Positions 22,587-34,259 of a stretch of 64,000 bases of DNA are shown piece by piece. Made by a program: the position numbers and the translations under genes. The notes beneath the pieces are model-generated. The model did no database searches. It had not been told where the DNA came from and worked only from the letters and a program-made list of their open reading frames with translations. Within the stretch, counting starts at the first letter, position 1, and each line of letters begins with the position of its first letter. The DNA comes from Mytilus trossulus (Eukaryota > Mollusca > Bivalvia > Mytilida > Mytilidae): contig NC_086374.1 of the NCBI RefSeq assembly GCF_036588685.1, positions 71,236,457-71,300,456 of the forward strand, in the 5' to 3' direction.

Positions 22587-24237
22587 TTAAATGTTATACA
22601 AAAAGGCTGTTCCACGATAGTTACTAACAAGTAGAATGTTTCTTCTTTGATCACAATGGATACCATAAGGACAATTAATTCCAATTTCTCCCCCAAATAA
22701 TGTCCTTTCCATCTGGTGAAAGTATGGCGACATTGTCATTCCCGTAGGATACCACATACACATTGAAATGGTTATCAATTGTTACCCCACGAGTCCCTTT
22801 TAACATTGATTAGTCTTTGTATAATTCCCAAATCTTCTGTCATGTAACTGTGTAGCAGTTGACGGTACCTGTATTTAGGTCTGTACGGTATATCTTGTCT
22901 TTTGATGTTGTGACATAGTTCGAACTTTGCTTTCATCCAATTTCAACCACTGTTGTGACACTACTTTCATTAGTGACGTCTATTGATTGAATACCACTTC
23001 CCCATTCATAATATATTAATCTACCATTCATATTTGTAATGCCATAGCAAAGATTGGACATTTTAATCTTTTTAACAATCTTTTTTATTTTTGATGTTGA
23101 TAATTTCTATACGATAAGGAAATGCATTACGAGTGACAGCGACGGTGTTTTCATCAATGCATGTAACATCTACAGGATGTCGTGATACAGGTATTTCACA
23201 ATCAAGTAATCCTCTTTCATTGTGGATTACAAGACGATGGTTGTTATTATCTACAAAAACTATTTTTCTAGATGGGATGATAGTGCAACCTGTGATTTTA
23301 GGCTCCATTTTTCCTTTCGGAATCTCAATTTTTTTCAATAAAGTAGGATTGATGTCATTGATTGTTTTTGGTATCTTCGGTACTACTTTTTGAGCTTGTT
23401 TGTCTCTTGTCATCGTCATGGTAATGGTTGGTGTGTTTGTTATATCTGGTATCTCTTCAATCTTTATTTTAGAGAGTAAATCAGACACATTATCATCAAT
23501 TCTGCAAAGTACGTTTATTTGTTGTAAACTTCCATCTTATATTAAAGAATGCATGAACATCTCTTCCTTTTGGATCTCGGTCTCAAATATTTTTCCGCCG
23601 AACAATGTCTGAAAGTCTGTGGCAAAATGTTTAGTCGCAGATATATTCTTCTGTAGCTTATCTATTGTTTTACCATGGTTGGAAATTTGTGAAAGCAGTC
23701 TGTCTATTTGTGATTTGGCTTTTTGTTCTGCATCTTGGATATTCTGTTTTATTTCCTGTTCAAGTTTATCTAGATGTTTGTTTATCTTGTCCCGTATATC
23801 TAATATATCTGTTTGGAATCTGTGTCGCTGTTGTTGAGTTATCTCTAAATTATATCTCCGATCTTCTACTATTCTTCCAATGTTGCTCTTCATATCTTTT
23901 AAACTTTGTTCCATAATGTCAAATAATGCAGAAGTCTTTGACGTTTTGACTATTTCATCAATAGCCATCAAATCACATGTTTTGTGATTTGAAGCAATAC
24001 AAATCTGACAACAAAGTTGTGCATGATGGGAACAGTATTGTTGATACCTTTGCTCATGGTCTGAGCAGTATAGCTTTAAACTTGCTATTGTCGGTGGTAT
24101 TTGTTTATAGTTATCGATCGAAGTAACTTCATGATTCCTTGTGCCCCTTGAAGATTGGTGGTGCTTTTCACATGATGAGCATAATCCTTCATCGCATTCA
24201 GGACACCAGATGTACTTAGAATTTGCCAAATTGTAAA
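22587..24237 (-). pseudogene. B-box/coiled-coil/propeller gene copy 3, decayed
   Basis: The order of domains is that of copies 1 and 2: B-box 1 from WCPECDEGLCSSC, B-box 2 (YCSDHEQR, CCQIC), coiled coil and propeller (INDINPTLLKKIEIPKG to GTAFLYNI). Several lesions are visible. No ATG and no first CxxC of B-box 1 are present at the start. An in-frame TAA at 23537-23539 stands where copies 1 and 2 have ACA or AAA. One extra base lies in an A-run near 23085-23092. Nonsense codons lie near 22810 and 22837, and a further frameshift lies near 22690. It is a non-functional paralogue. Confidence 0.8.
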
Positions 24238-24800
24238 TCTTTTTTGTCAGATTTGTTTTTATCTTGTATCAATGATCACTTGACTGTTAAAAACTATACA
24301 AAGCTATTAAGGTTTCGAGACAAGTACCAAAACTGTAAAATAAATGAAAAAAAAATTCATTTAAGGACAATTTTTAAGTTTTTTCAGTCTCACAATTAGG
24401 CCATGTGACTGACGTTGACAATCTTTTGAAATTAGACACACAAAGAACACAATTGAATATAATTTGGTGAGTCCATTTCAGCGACGGATTTTGAAAGCGT
24501 TGATTCTAGAAAAAGAATCCACGGTAAATGAATAGGTTGACGTCACCACAATGGTTTAAATTTTTGTATACCTTAATATAATTCATTTAATAACTTTAAG
24601 TCTGCAAACAATTTTCAAATAGATTTATTTTACCTATCTCCTTATTTGTTTATGATATATAATGTATGTCATAGTGTTCCATAGCAAATCATAACAATGA
24701 TTTGAAAAGTACTTTATTTGGTACCGTACTATACGCTGCGATTCATGAATAAACTATAGCATTAATTTTGAAGAAATGTGAAAAATATACATGATTTACC
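24238..24800 (-). other. Inferred 5'-UTR intron remnant of B-box copy 3
   Basis: A donor-like GAG then GTAAAT occurs at 24798-24800 on the minus strand, matching the donors upstream of copies 1 and 2. The acceptor has been lost or cannot be seen. Confidence 0.35.
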
Positions 24801-26125
24801 TCAACCTGTTTACAGTGTATATAAAGTGCGAATCCAGCTAGTTCATTTTTACTGTTATATGCGGGTATTCTATTGTAGAATAAAGGATCATGGGAAAATA
24901 ATATTTGTTTACGTTTTGAAAATATCAAGTTAAAGGATTTTAAGTTAAGTTTTAACATATTTTCATTGTGATATGTCTTTATAATATACAAACATAGCAT
25001 TAAAGTTCAAATAAGTGTTATAAAAGCATCATAATATAGCATATTGATTATTGAAAGCGATCCATTTTAACTATAGATGCGATGAATTATCACTGTTAGA
25101 GCAGTCATTATTAATGTAGAATTTTCAAAGATGCGAGGAATTTTTATTGTAGAATTATGTGATAAATGCACTTGCAACAAATGAAAAAAAAACTTAGTTG
25201 ATGACTTTAGGATTTATGATACATGTATTTTCAAATTGAAATACAAACTCCTCATTCATTCTTCATCAAATATATAACTTTTTAAACTTGTAACAAAAGC
25301 GATTCTCAAAATGTCATATTGTATTCTTCAGAATACGTTTCTCCTTGATTTTAACTTATATAGGGAATCACTGAAGCGTGACAGCAGCGGGCCCTCTTAG
25401 GCAGTCAGTGGGCCCCTACTTATGAAAAATTCTAGATCCGCAAATGGATACTACCGCAGAGGTAAAACCATGCACATTTGGGTTATTGTACACAAAATGC
25501 ATGCTACAATTCATTTTTGTTGATTTAGACCCTTTGGAATTCTATGTGGGCTATTTCAGCAACTAGGCAAAAAATCCCAAAACTAGATACAAGGTTGGAT
25601 TCAGCATGTCAACGAATTCCAAATATCTATATTAAAGGACTTTTGTCTATAAATTTGGACCCCACAAAATTGAAAAAGGGACCAAAAATATAAAAAAAAA
25701 TGCATGCATCGGATACATTTGTTATTGAAATCATGACTGTAACAATAGGATGAATATACCAAAATATCTTATTCTGGGGTCTCATTGAGGGTTCTGATCC
25801 CGGATCCCGCTTACTGTTTTGACAGATTCCCGTATTCCGCTTATTGTTTTGGCAGATTCCCGTATCCCGCTTATACTATGCAGTTCTATTTTTTTGTAAT
25901 TATCCGTGTCCCGCTAGACTTCATTTCCCGTTTTTCACTACACAATCATTTGACTTTCACCTGTCACGCTAGCAAAAAATCGGCAATCCGGCGTGACGCT
26001 TATACCCAAATGCGACCCACTATTTTACTCTATTTTGACTCATATTAAGCCCATTATAAATATATTAAAAAGGTAGCGTGGATTTTTTTATCCCTTTTTA
26101 TCCCGTATCGTTTCGTTTTTGAGCC
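24801..26125. other. no gene seen
   Basis: Apart from a minisatellite near 25.8 kb, this stretch holds AT-rich sequence. A short GC-rich patch with AGCAGCGGGCCC and AGTGGGCCCC near 25380-25430 may be a repeat fragment. Confidence 0.4.
25797..25873. repeat. 33-bp minisatellite, about 2.3 units
   Basis: The unit contains CCCGCTTACTGTTTTGACAG, followed by ATTCCCGTAT, and is repeated with few changes. Confidence 0.75.
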
Positions 26126-26129
26126 ATAT

Positions 26130-26305
26130 ATAGATGTCGTATGTGACAATGAGACAACTCTCCATCCGAGTCACAATTTATAAAAGTAGACCATTATACG
26201 TCAAAACACGGTCTTCAACAGGGAGTCTTGGCTCACACCGAACAGCAAGTTATAAAGGGCTCCAGTGTAAAACCTTTTAAACGGGAAAACAAAGGTGCAA
26301 TATAT
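26130..26305 (+). repeat. Dispersed repeat R1 fragment
   Basis: The fragment carries GAGACAACTCTCCATCC, CGGTCTTCAACAGGGAGTC and AGCAAGTTATAAAGGGCTCC. Confidence 0.7.
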
Positions 26306-26533
26306 ATCAAGATGTACGTACTAAGTAGTGGTGAAATGGATAAAAAAAAATAAGGATAAAGATCCCTATACGCTTTATGAGAAACTAAATGGATTACATT
26401 TGAAATAAATGTTATTTCTATTGAATTTATTTAGAGTGTTTTAAAACCAAACTTTCCTCCGTAAGTTAATTTTTATCAAATCTTTCTCTTACTTTATCTA
26501 TTGTTTGAGCAAGTCGGCTAAATTAAGGCTTTA

Positions 26534-26767
26534 CAGCTAATTTCCTAATGCATGTAAAGCAAATCTTTGGTTGGCTTGCTTGCTTTGTTTGTAAAAATGT
26601 TTATACAAACTTTGTAAATAAGACATTTTAAACAATATGAATAGGCATAGTTTAACCTGTATTTTTAATATTTGAATTAAGTTGGGTGTTATCATAATGA
26701 TTATTCAATAAAAAAAAGCAAGCAAATCAACTAAAGTCTTGCTCTACATGCTTAAAGAAATGAGCTG
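26534..26767. mobile_element. 234-bp TA-flanked MITE, TCTTGCTTGC family, short form
   Basis: The ends are CAGCTAATTTCCTAA and, inverted, CAGCTCATTTCTTTAAG. The inverted arms extend about 55 bases (GGTTGGCTTGCTTGCTTT against the complement near 26712). TA flanks both ends, as for Tc1/mariner-class elements. A longer relative lies at 31210-32353. Confidence 0.7.
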
Positions 26768-26968
26768 TATTAATAGATATAAAAAAAAATTATACAGTGA
26801 AAATGCACCACATATACAATACTAATGATTCGCTCCACAGTGAAAATGAAAGAATAGTATCATTATTCGACAGTAAACATGACTAGCATTACGAAATCAT
26901 CATAGTGGAATTTAGTTAAATATGAAGAAACTGAATGACAAAACATATTCTACGTTACACAACTTTAA

Positions 26969-27438
26969 TATGGGGACGAAGTTCCCAATAACAGTAGAAA
27001 AATCAATAAAAAAAAAAAAAATACGGGAAAATTTCCCGAATTTTTCATTGTACTAATGAACTCAAAATCATTCAATTTTTTTATGTCATGTTTTGAAATC
27101 CCGGACCGGCGCAGAAATCTACAATGTACTTCCTTTTTCCGGTCTCGTCTGTATGAACCTTTGAGTATTTATATATATTTATCGGTCTAGTATAAAATAG
27201 GAAGGAACGCAATACTTATTTCATATCTAATAATTGTTTGATATGAAATAAACGTTACCTGATCATCATGGCTGATGAAAGCGTTTCTTTGTTTACATTG
27301 AACATGACGTCATAACTTAAATAACGTCAAAACGTCACAACCAAATCCCTAACAACAGAACCAAAGTCGGAAACGTTACGGTAAAAAAACTAATTCATAC
27401 AAACTTCGTCCCCATTCACAGGTTATGCCTGCCTCATA
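26969..27438. mobile_element. 470-bp MITE in a TTAA site (copy 2)
   Basis: The element is flanked on both sides by TTAA (26965-26968 and 27439-27442). It matches copy 1 at 18717-19200 over its whole length apart from short indels, and its TATGGGGACGAAGT end is inverted as ACTTCGTCCCCAT near 27415. Confidence 0.8.
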
Positions 27439-27442
27439 TTAA

Positions 27443-28142
27443 TTGTATTAAAATGAATATGTTTTACTGCAACAACATCTTACATGTTAGTTATAAAGCA
27501 CTTGCACGATCTGTTCGTGAAATGTCCTAAATATTCACCTATTGTGGTATATATTTCACAGCTGGGTGGCTTTAGGCGCGATAAAACCCCGCTCGCATCT
27601 CTTACTTTGTTTTATTAGTATTATGTATTTCTGAACATATACATTTTAACTCATTTTCTTCATTTTCTTCAAAAATTAAAAAAAGTTCGTCTGTTCATTT
27701 ATCATTCTACATTAGACATTTATGGCATATACAGTAAAAATGATATTTTAGGATCCGCACTTTACATACACTGGTTTATGTCATGATATAATAATCACTA
27801 TTCTAATATGACGTCCTTATTACGCTTTGTAAACACAGCCGTGTTCTAATTCAAATAGAACATGGGCTGCACGTGATTGACGTCACAATTGAAATTGCAA
27901 CGTCAGATGAATTTCGAACAACGCCAGAGATCATAAATGGACATTTTTGTTGGTGTTGCTCGATAGGAAATTAAATAAAAACATTCTAAAAGTAAGTTTA
28001 AATGCTACTGTTCTTTTTTTATTGATAAACTGCTGATTTCCTATAACGTTTTTGGCTCATGAAATCAAAATGGTGACATTCCGAGCGTCTACTATAGGTC
28101 CGCTTCGAAGTGAAAGAGTTCAAATATTCTTATTAGAATCGA
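27443..28142. other. no gene seen
   Basis: No coding frame was found. The stretch with GATTGACGTCACAATTGAAA near 27880 could be part of a dispersed repeat, but no second copy is present here. Confidence 0.4.
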
Positions 28143-28609
28143 AATAATTCTATCCTGCCCATTTTAACATGGGTAGGCATTATATTTGTAAACATTTAAT
28201 ACCTCGCTAACGCTCGGTATTATTTCAATTCAATTCAATTCAATATTTTATTGGAAAGAGCACAATAGAGGCGTGATCCAAATACAGACAATTATAATAT
28301 TAAAACAACATATAAATGAAATAAAGATTCATGTAACAAGTCATGAGCCAATTCTATGTATACAAATACATTATAGACTGATATTGATACCATAGACTTA
28401 TATTTCAGTATTATTATAGATTTTCGTATATTTACTTAAAACACACAATACAAGATATTTATATATATATATATATATATATGTATATGCACAAACTACT
28501 GTAAAAGATTATTATCTGATGAAACGGTATGGTGGTATTAAGATATTAACAAATATAATGCCTACCCATGTTAAAATGAGCATAGAGCATGGCAGGATAG
28601 AATTATTTC
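28143..28609. mobile_element. Inverted-repeat element split by a LINE-like 3' tail
   Basis: Arms with AATAATTCTATCCTGCC and AACATGGGTAGGCATTATAT (28143-28189) recur inverted at 28550-28609. Between them a CAATTCAATTCAATTCAATA run followed by TTTTATTGGAAAGAGCAC looks like the 3' tail of a minus-strand LINE, of the same kind as at about 41.63 kb. An AT dinucleotide run lies at 28459-28483. Confidence 0.55.
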
Positions 28610-29400
28610 TTAAACAAAACATATAATGTCTTCGCCGGCACAAGATCAATACATCTACCTGGATGTTTAAAGGTCACAAACTCGTAAACATCACAGACTT
28701 TACACCTAAAGAAACGCGACAAATGCACTAAAATTGATTACTGCTTTCATTATTTTATTATTTATAAATTCCAGCTGTCAAAAGTATACTGTTTACGACA
28801 CAAATTTGACGAGTTATTTGTTTTAGCGCAGGCTGCATTACTGTTAATGTAGACAATACAACTTCTCATAGAAACTGTCTTTGCAGCTAAAACTATGCCA
28901 CTTTTACTATGAAGTTTCGTAAAAAATATAAGAATAGAAAGTTGATATGATAATGTACTTCTATTTTATTCAATTGTCAAAACATAGGTCTGTGCTACAT
29001 ATTATCAACATGCCCCGAACTTGCAAGGGTTTAAACTTATATTAAAATTCTGTACAACCACTACCTTCATGTTTGGTCTACTTTCATCGCAATCATATGT
29101 TTGGTTTTTTTTATATTCCAAAGTTCTGTCTCGATGAGATGGAACATAAAGATCATATCTGGGAACCAGTACGTAAACAAAACGAAACATCTATGAATAC
29201 CAACGAGGCTTGGTTTGCGAAACAGCTGTATTTACAAAGTGCAACTTGCAATAAGATGACATTGCATGCTAACTTTTGGTAACATTCAGTGTGAAGTATG
29301 CTGTTGCTCTTCACAAATTTCTGTTCTTCCTTAAATTTTTAATGGTATTTCATTTCATGAAAAATAGAAAATTTTATTGTAAAATCATTTTTTTGTTACG
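28610..29400. other. Region with one block similar to the B-box gene upstream regions
   Basis: The stretch at about 28660-28770 (CCTGGATGTTTAAAGGTCAC, then AAAGAAACGCGACAAATGCA, then ACTGCTTTCATT) resembles blocks upstream of copies 1 and 2 near 9.71 and 16.85 kb. It may be the displaced upstream region of copy 3. No gene is visible. Confidence 0.35.
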
Positions 29401-29610
29401 AGTCTGTCTGATTGTGATGTCGCATTGTGTTTTCGCAACTATGATTGCCAGTTGCAGTTCTTGTTCAAATTTATCTAGAATTTTTATTGTCGTACGTAGC
29501 TATGAATAGCTGTCTGAAATCTCTGTTGTTTTGTTTCAAATATTCTCAAAACTATGCAGCTTATCTTCCATTACTAATTCTTTGTTACTCTTAATTATTT
29601 CCAAACTTTG
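29400..29610 (-). pseudogene. Relic of a B-box family coiled coil
   Basis: The minus strand reads ILDKFEQELQLAI with an upstream KELVMEDK, in the order and spacing of the coiled coil in the intact gene (HLDNLEQEIQQDI). Two in-frame stops interrupt it. No B-box or propeller is visible nearby. Confidence 0.4.
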
Positions 29611-29689
29611 GTAACGGTTACTTAATTCTAAATCTTAACTGATAAGAGAGGTCATATTTAATGGCCTTTTTTAACCTTAATTTGTTTAA

Positions 29690-29925
29690 TTGTCGTTTTT
29701 TAAACGTCCAGTGGCAACTTTTAAAGGCAAATAAAAGACAATCACTTTCGTCAAAACGGTCTAAACGCCCAGTTGCAAATATAAAAGCATAAACAGGACG
29801 ATTACTTATAATGAAATGGTATAATTTGTCTAGTGGCAGACATACACAGTATTATCACTTATATCAAAATGGTATAAACGCTCAGTGGCAAATATAACAG
29901 CATAAACAGGCTGATTATTCTTGCA
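29690..29925. repeat. Degenerate tandem repeat, about four units of about 57 bp
   Basis: Units share a core like TAAACGCCCAGTTGCAAATA followed by TAAAAGCATAAACAGG, at about 29703, 29760, 29818 and 29872. Confidence 0.6.
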
Positions 29926-30429
29926 TTGAAACCAAAACAAAGTCTGTAAGTATTAAGTAAGTCGATACGGCCATGTCTTGTCTTTCTTCAATAAACATTT
30001 TCAAAGTACGTTTTACACTATAAGTAAAATAATTTTTAAGTAACATGCAACTCCTCTATAGATGTCACTTGTCTGTTGCTACTTTACCACGACTTTGTCC
30101 ATTAAATCACTGTTTTAAATGACAAGGTTCTTGTGTAAAAACCGATATGGATTTCCTCTTTGTTAATTTGTACCGGAAAATTTAATCATGCGTTGCATGT
30201 CACACAGCCTGTTTCATTTAGAACATTCTTTTTATTCAGAGTTCATTCATCTCTTTCACTGTCTGTGACAATTTCATTGCCATTTGTGTCAGTCAAGTGG
30301 TCTGTTGTCCTATATATTAAATCTCAATCTTCTTTTTTTCCAAATATTCATCCTATTATCTATTAAATATTTATGTGTCACATGCTTGTTTTTCGTTTAT
30401 TTTTTTACATAAATGAGGCCGTTAGTTTT
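29926..30429. other. no gene seen
   Basis: No supported feature. Confidence 0.45.
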
Positions 30430-30690
30430 CTCGTTTGAATTGTTTTACATTGTCTTATCGGGACATTTCACTATATATACTATGCGGTATGGGCTTTGCT
30501 CATTGTTGAAGGCCGTACGGTTGGTCTTTTGTGGATAGTTGTTTCGTTGGCAATAATACCACATCTTATAGATATAGGAAGATGTGGTGTGAGTGCCAAT
30601 GAGACAACTCTCCATCCAAATAACAATTTAAAAAGTAAACCATTATAGGTTAAAGTACGACCTTCAACACGGAGCCTTGGCTCAACTCTT
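30430..30690. repeat. Two R1 repeat fragments arranged head to head
   Basis: The left half is inverted (CTATGCGGTATGGGCTTTGC, GAAGGCCGTACGGT, then AATACCACATCTT). It meets a direct half (AGGAAGATGTGGTG, GAGACAACTCTCCATCC, ACGACCTTCAACACGGAGCC) at about 30568. The junction is an AAGATGTGGT palindrome-like join. Confidence 0.7.
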
Positions 30691-31209
30691 TTTTGTATGA
30701 TACGTTTATTATAGTTGCATTCCTGTAGAATTATAATGTACATTTATACACCAGATCGATGTGTTGTAAAAAGTGTTTGATAGGTGATCAGAATTAAAGT
30801 TTTAAATCTTTCAACACTGCTCATTCAGCATATAATCAAATAGTTATGCAAAAAAAAACGGTAGCTATACAAACAAACCATATTAATTCAAATTCTTCAA
30901 AATAATAACGAAATAAAACAAGTAACACTAAAACAAAAAAACTCTAGGACTTTATAACTTGTCATGCATCTGGGGCGCTTATCTAAAATAAGCTTCATTC
31001 GGAGGGCTCCAAGCCAAATTTTTGAAATTCAAGGATGTTTAAGAACCGAAACATTTGAGAATTATATGATCAAACTTTTGTTATCACATTAACAATGGTA
31101 TAGGATATTTCAAAACCGGCTTGTCAAGACAAGTATGATCAAAAGACAATAAAGAGTAAAATTCGACCAGACAGGAATTCGGTAACAAGTACCTAATTAT
31201 TATTTTTTA
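30691..31209. other. no gene seen
   Basis: No supported feature. Confidence 0.45.
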
Positions 31210-32353
31210 CAGCTAATACATTAATGCTAGCAAGACATTTGTCTTGCTTGCTTTGCTTGTATCAATATTCATCTCAAACACACCTTAATAAAGAAGGTGC
31301 ACTTGATTTTCCAATAAAAGGGATAAATTAATTAGGGGGGATGACTAAATTATTTTATTTATTATTCTATTGTTATTGAATATTGCGCACTTTGGGTGAA
31401 TTTTTGCTAGTAAACCTTCAAACTGATTATTCTTTGTTTATAGAGAAGGCGATAAGTGCTTTCTGTTATGTTTACTTTAGTAAGATTTTTTTTTAAAGTG
31501 AATAGAAACAAATAAAATAACAATTTTCTTTTCAAATACGAGTGTTTTATTGTAAAAAAAAAGCAACCATTTGCATAAGTTTTTAATTCATCTATTACAT
31601 AGTTAAGCAGAACAGTTAGATATCAAGTCGACGACATGGTTATCTATGATATCAAGTTGGATGAAGAAAATACTTCCCTTTTTTTTTTTAAATAATACGG
31701 ACGGAGAACATATCAATCTATAAGTTTACTTATTTCCGTGTCTGTTCTTCCATTACGTGACTCAAGAAAATAATCAAAAAATTGGTAACAATTGTATCAA
31801 AAAGAGAAAATCGAGCGAACCTTCTTATGTTAGGGTGTGTTTGAGATGAATAATTTGTCTAAAAAACGCACAAAGGAAGAACATTTGATACATCATCTCG
31901 CTTCAGGTTTTATCATTTTTATATAGCAAAGCTACAGGTTGACTTTATAACATAAAAAAATCTTATTACTAAAAGATGAAATATATGGGTCAAATGAAAT
32001 ACCTATGTAATGAATCACTAAATCAGAGTAGGTGTGTTCGAATAGTTATTTTGCTTTTCTAAAAGTACTTGACGACAGTCTTTTCAGTTGGATGATGAAA
32101 ATGCATATCTTCGAAAGAAAACAAATATATTTTTGGCTTCCATTTCTACGATTGCGCTTTATATTTGTCATCCTGTGATGTTTTAAAATTTAGTGTCCTT
32201 ATCTCCAAACATAACCGTCCAATAAAATTTAAGTATGATGTATACATGCTGAAGCTCCGCCTATCTTAATTGGCATGCTTGAGCAAACATTAATACAAGC
32301 AAAGCAAGCAAGACAAACAAAGATTTGTCTTGCTAGCATTAATGAAAAAGCTG
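31210..32353. mobile_element. 1.14-kb TA-flanked inverted-repeat element, TCTTGCTTGC family, long form
   Basis: The left arm (CAGCTAATACATTAATGC, TCTTGCTTGCTTTGCTTG) recurs inverted at 32285-32353 (ACAAGCAAAGCAAGCAAGAC). Arms are about 70 bp and TA flanks both ends. The interior has no long frame, so the element looks non-autonomous. It shares end sequence with the 234-bp element at 26534-26767. Confidence 0.7.
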
Positions 32354-33610
32354 TAATCATCACCATGTCATTCCATCATCTTTTGATAGGAAATTCTTGT
32401 AAAAAGTATTTTAATATATTTATATTTGAAAGCTTGGAGTAGCAGAAAAGGTGTTAAACTGCATGCGTTAATTCTAGATATATAAGGAATTATGATCTAT
32501 ATTAAATTGCGTTCAAAATTTTACGGGTAGTATCTTTTATTAATTCGTATTTTTAAATTCAATTTAGTCTGAAAATGAATGATAGTGAGATACAGGTAAT
32601 TTGTATATGCATTATTTCTATGCAGGCAATATCATTCTATGAGACATAATAATAAGAAAAGTCGACAGACTTTACCGAGAAAATGTATTTCTTCACAACA
32701 TTTGTGCGCGAGACCTCACAAGTGGTCTATATTGTTACGAGTGTACCTGGTGATAGTTATTCCAGAAAAACTGCTTATAATATTTCACACGATACATAAA
32801 GTATTTGTTTGATTGCTGTTTCCTTCATTGAAAAATATAAAGCCGGTCAATCAACAAGAACTTATTTTTCCTTTACAACTATATCCCTTAATAATAACTA
32901 TCAAAAGAAAGAGGGGTTGAATGGGTTGTCTTTCGTGGTTTCTTTATTTTTTTTTATTTTCAGATTAATATTTTCTATTCTTTATATTTTGTATGCATTA
33001 TTCTCTTAAATTGATATTTTGTGTTCTTTATTCTCTATTTATCATAATTTAGTACCCAATTATCAAATATACGAAAGAAACCAATTTAGAAATTCGATAT
33101 ACCAGATAAAAGTTAACCCAAGTTCGTTGAAATCCCTCGTAATTTTTCCAACGACTCCAGATTACATTTCGTTATACAAATGTAAACAAATTGTAAGACA
33201 AACTGATCATATATGATCACAATAAAAAAAACATCGAATAGTAAGTTTGAATTTTGGCAATTTTTTGTCATGGATTTATTAGAACAGTTCAACTATAATG
33301 TATCAACCGGCCAACGAATTTGCATTCATCGACACTTTCTCATTAATATACAAGATAAAAACGTTGAAGGGCAACCATCATATGTTCTCTGTAAATGGCA
33401 ACTGGGCTACCAGACGCCAACTGTGATAAATTCAGTCCTTCAGTAAAACTATTTTTTCTGTCCAATCCATGACGCTTCTTTTGAAAATATCTGAAAATAT
33501 ACAACAAACACCAGAAAAATATTCTCAAGGGTGTGATATGGTGGGTGTTTGTGTTCTTTTGGAGTTCAAATCACCCAATGAACAAATTACGAAAAGCATG
33601 CAGTTTTATA
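32354..33610. other. no gene seen
   Basis: Only short frames are present, none with a recognised motif. Confidence 0.4.
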
Positions 33611-33613
33611 TCA

Positions 33614-34250
33614 AACAAGAATGTGTCCAAAGTACACGGATGCCCCATTTGCACTATCCTTTTCCATGTTCCATGGACCGTGAAATTGGGTAATAATCTA
33701 ATTTGGCATTAAAATAAGAAAGATTATATTATAGGGAACATGTGTACTAAGTTTCAAGTTGATTGGACTTCAATTTTATCAAAAACTACCTTGACCAAAA
33801 ACTTTAACCTGAAATTCCTACTTTCATTTTCTATGTTCAGTGGACCGTGAAATTGGGTATTAATCTAATTTGGCATTAAAATAAGAAACATTATATTATA
33901 AGGAACATTTGTACTAAGTTTTAAGTTGATTGGACTTCAATTTTATCAAAAACTACCGTGACCAAAAACTTTAACCTGAAATTCCCATTTAAATTTTCTA
34001 TGTTCAGTGGAATGTGAAATTGGGGTCAAAAGTCTAATTTGGCTTTAAAATTAGAAAGATCATATCATAAGCAACAAGTGTATTAAGTTTCAAGTTGATT
34101 GGACTTCAGCTTCATCAAAAACTACCTTGACCAAAAACTTTAACCAGAAATGGGACGAACGGACGCACAGACGGACGCACAGACGAACGAACGAACGGAG
34201 GCACAGACCAGAAAACATAATGCCCCTCTACTATCGTAGGTGGGGCATAG
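33614..34250 (+). mobile_element. Second pearl-like satellite element with terminal hairpin
   Basis: A short left hairpin-like start (GTGTCCAAAGTACAC, 33623-33637) leads into about three units of about 170 bp (GGACCGTGAAATTGGGT; AAGTTTCAAGTTGATTGGAC; ACCTTGACCAAAAACTTTAA). A GGACGCACAGACGGACGC tract follows (34150-34205). The right end is the hairpin TGCCCCTCTAC-TATC-GTAGGTGGGGCA (34221-34247). The layout is that of the element at 17105-18556 with a different core. Confidence 0.65.
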
Positions 34251-34259
34251 TAAAAACGG

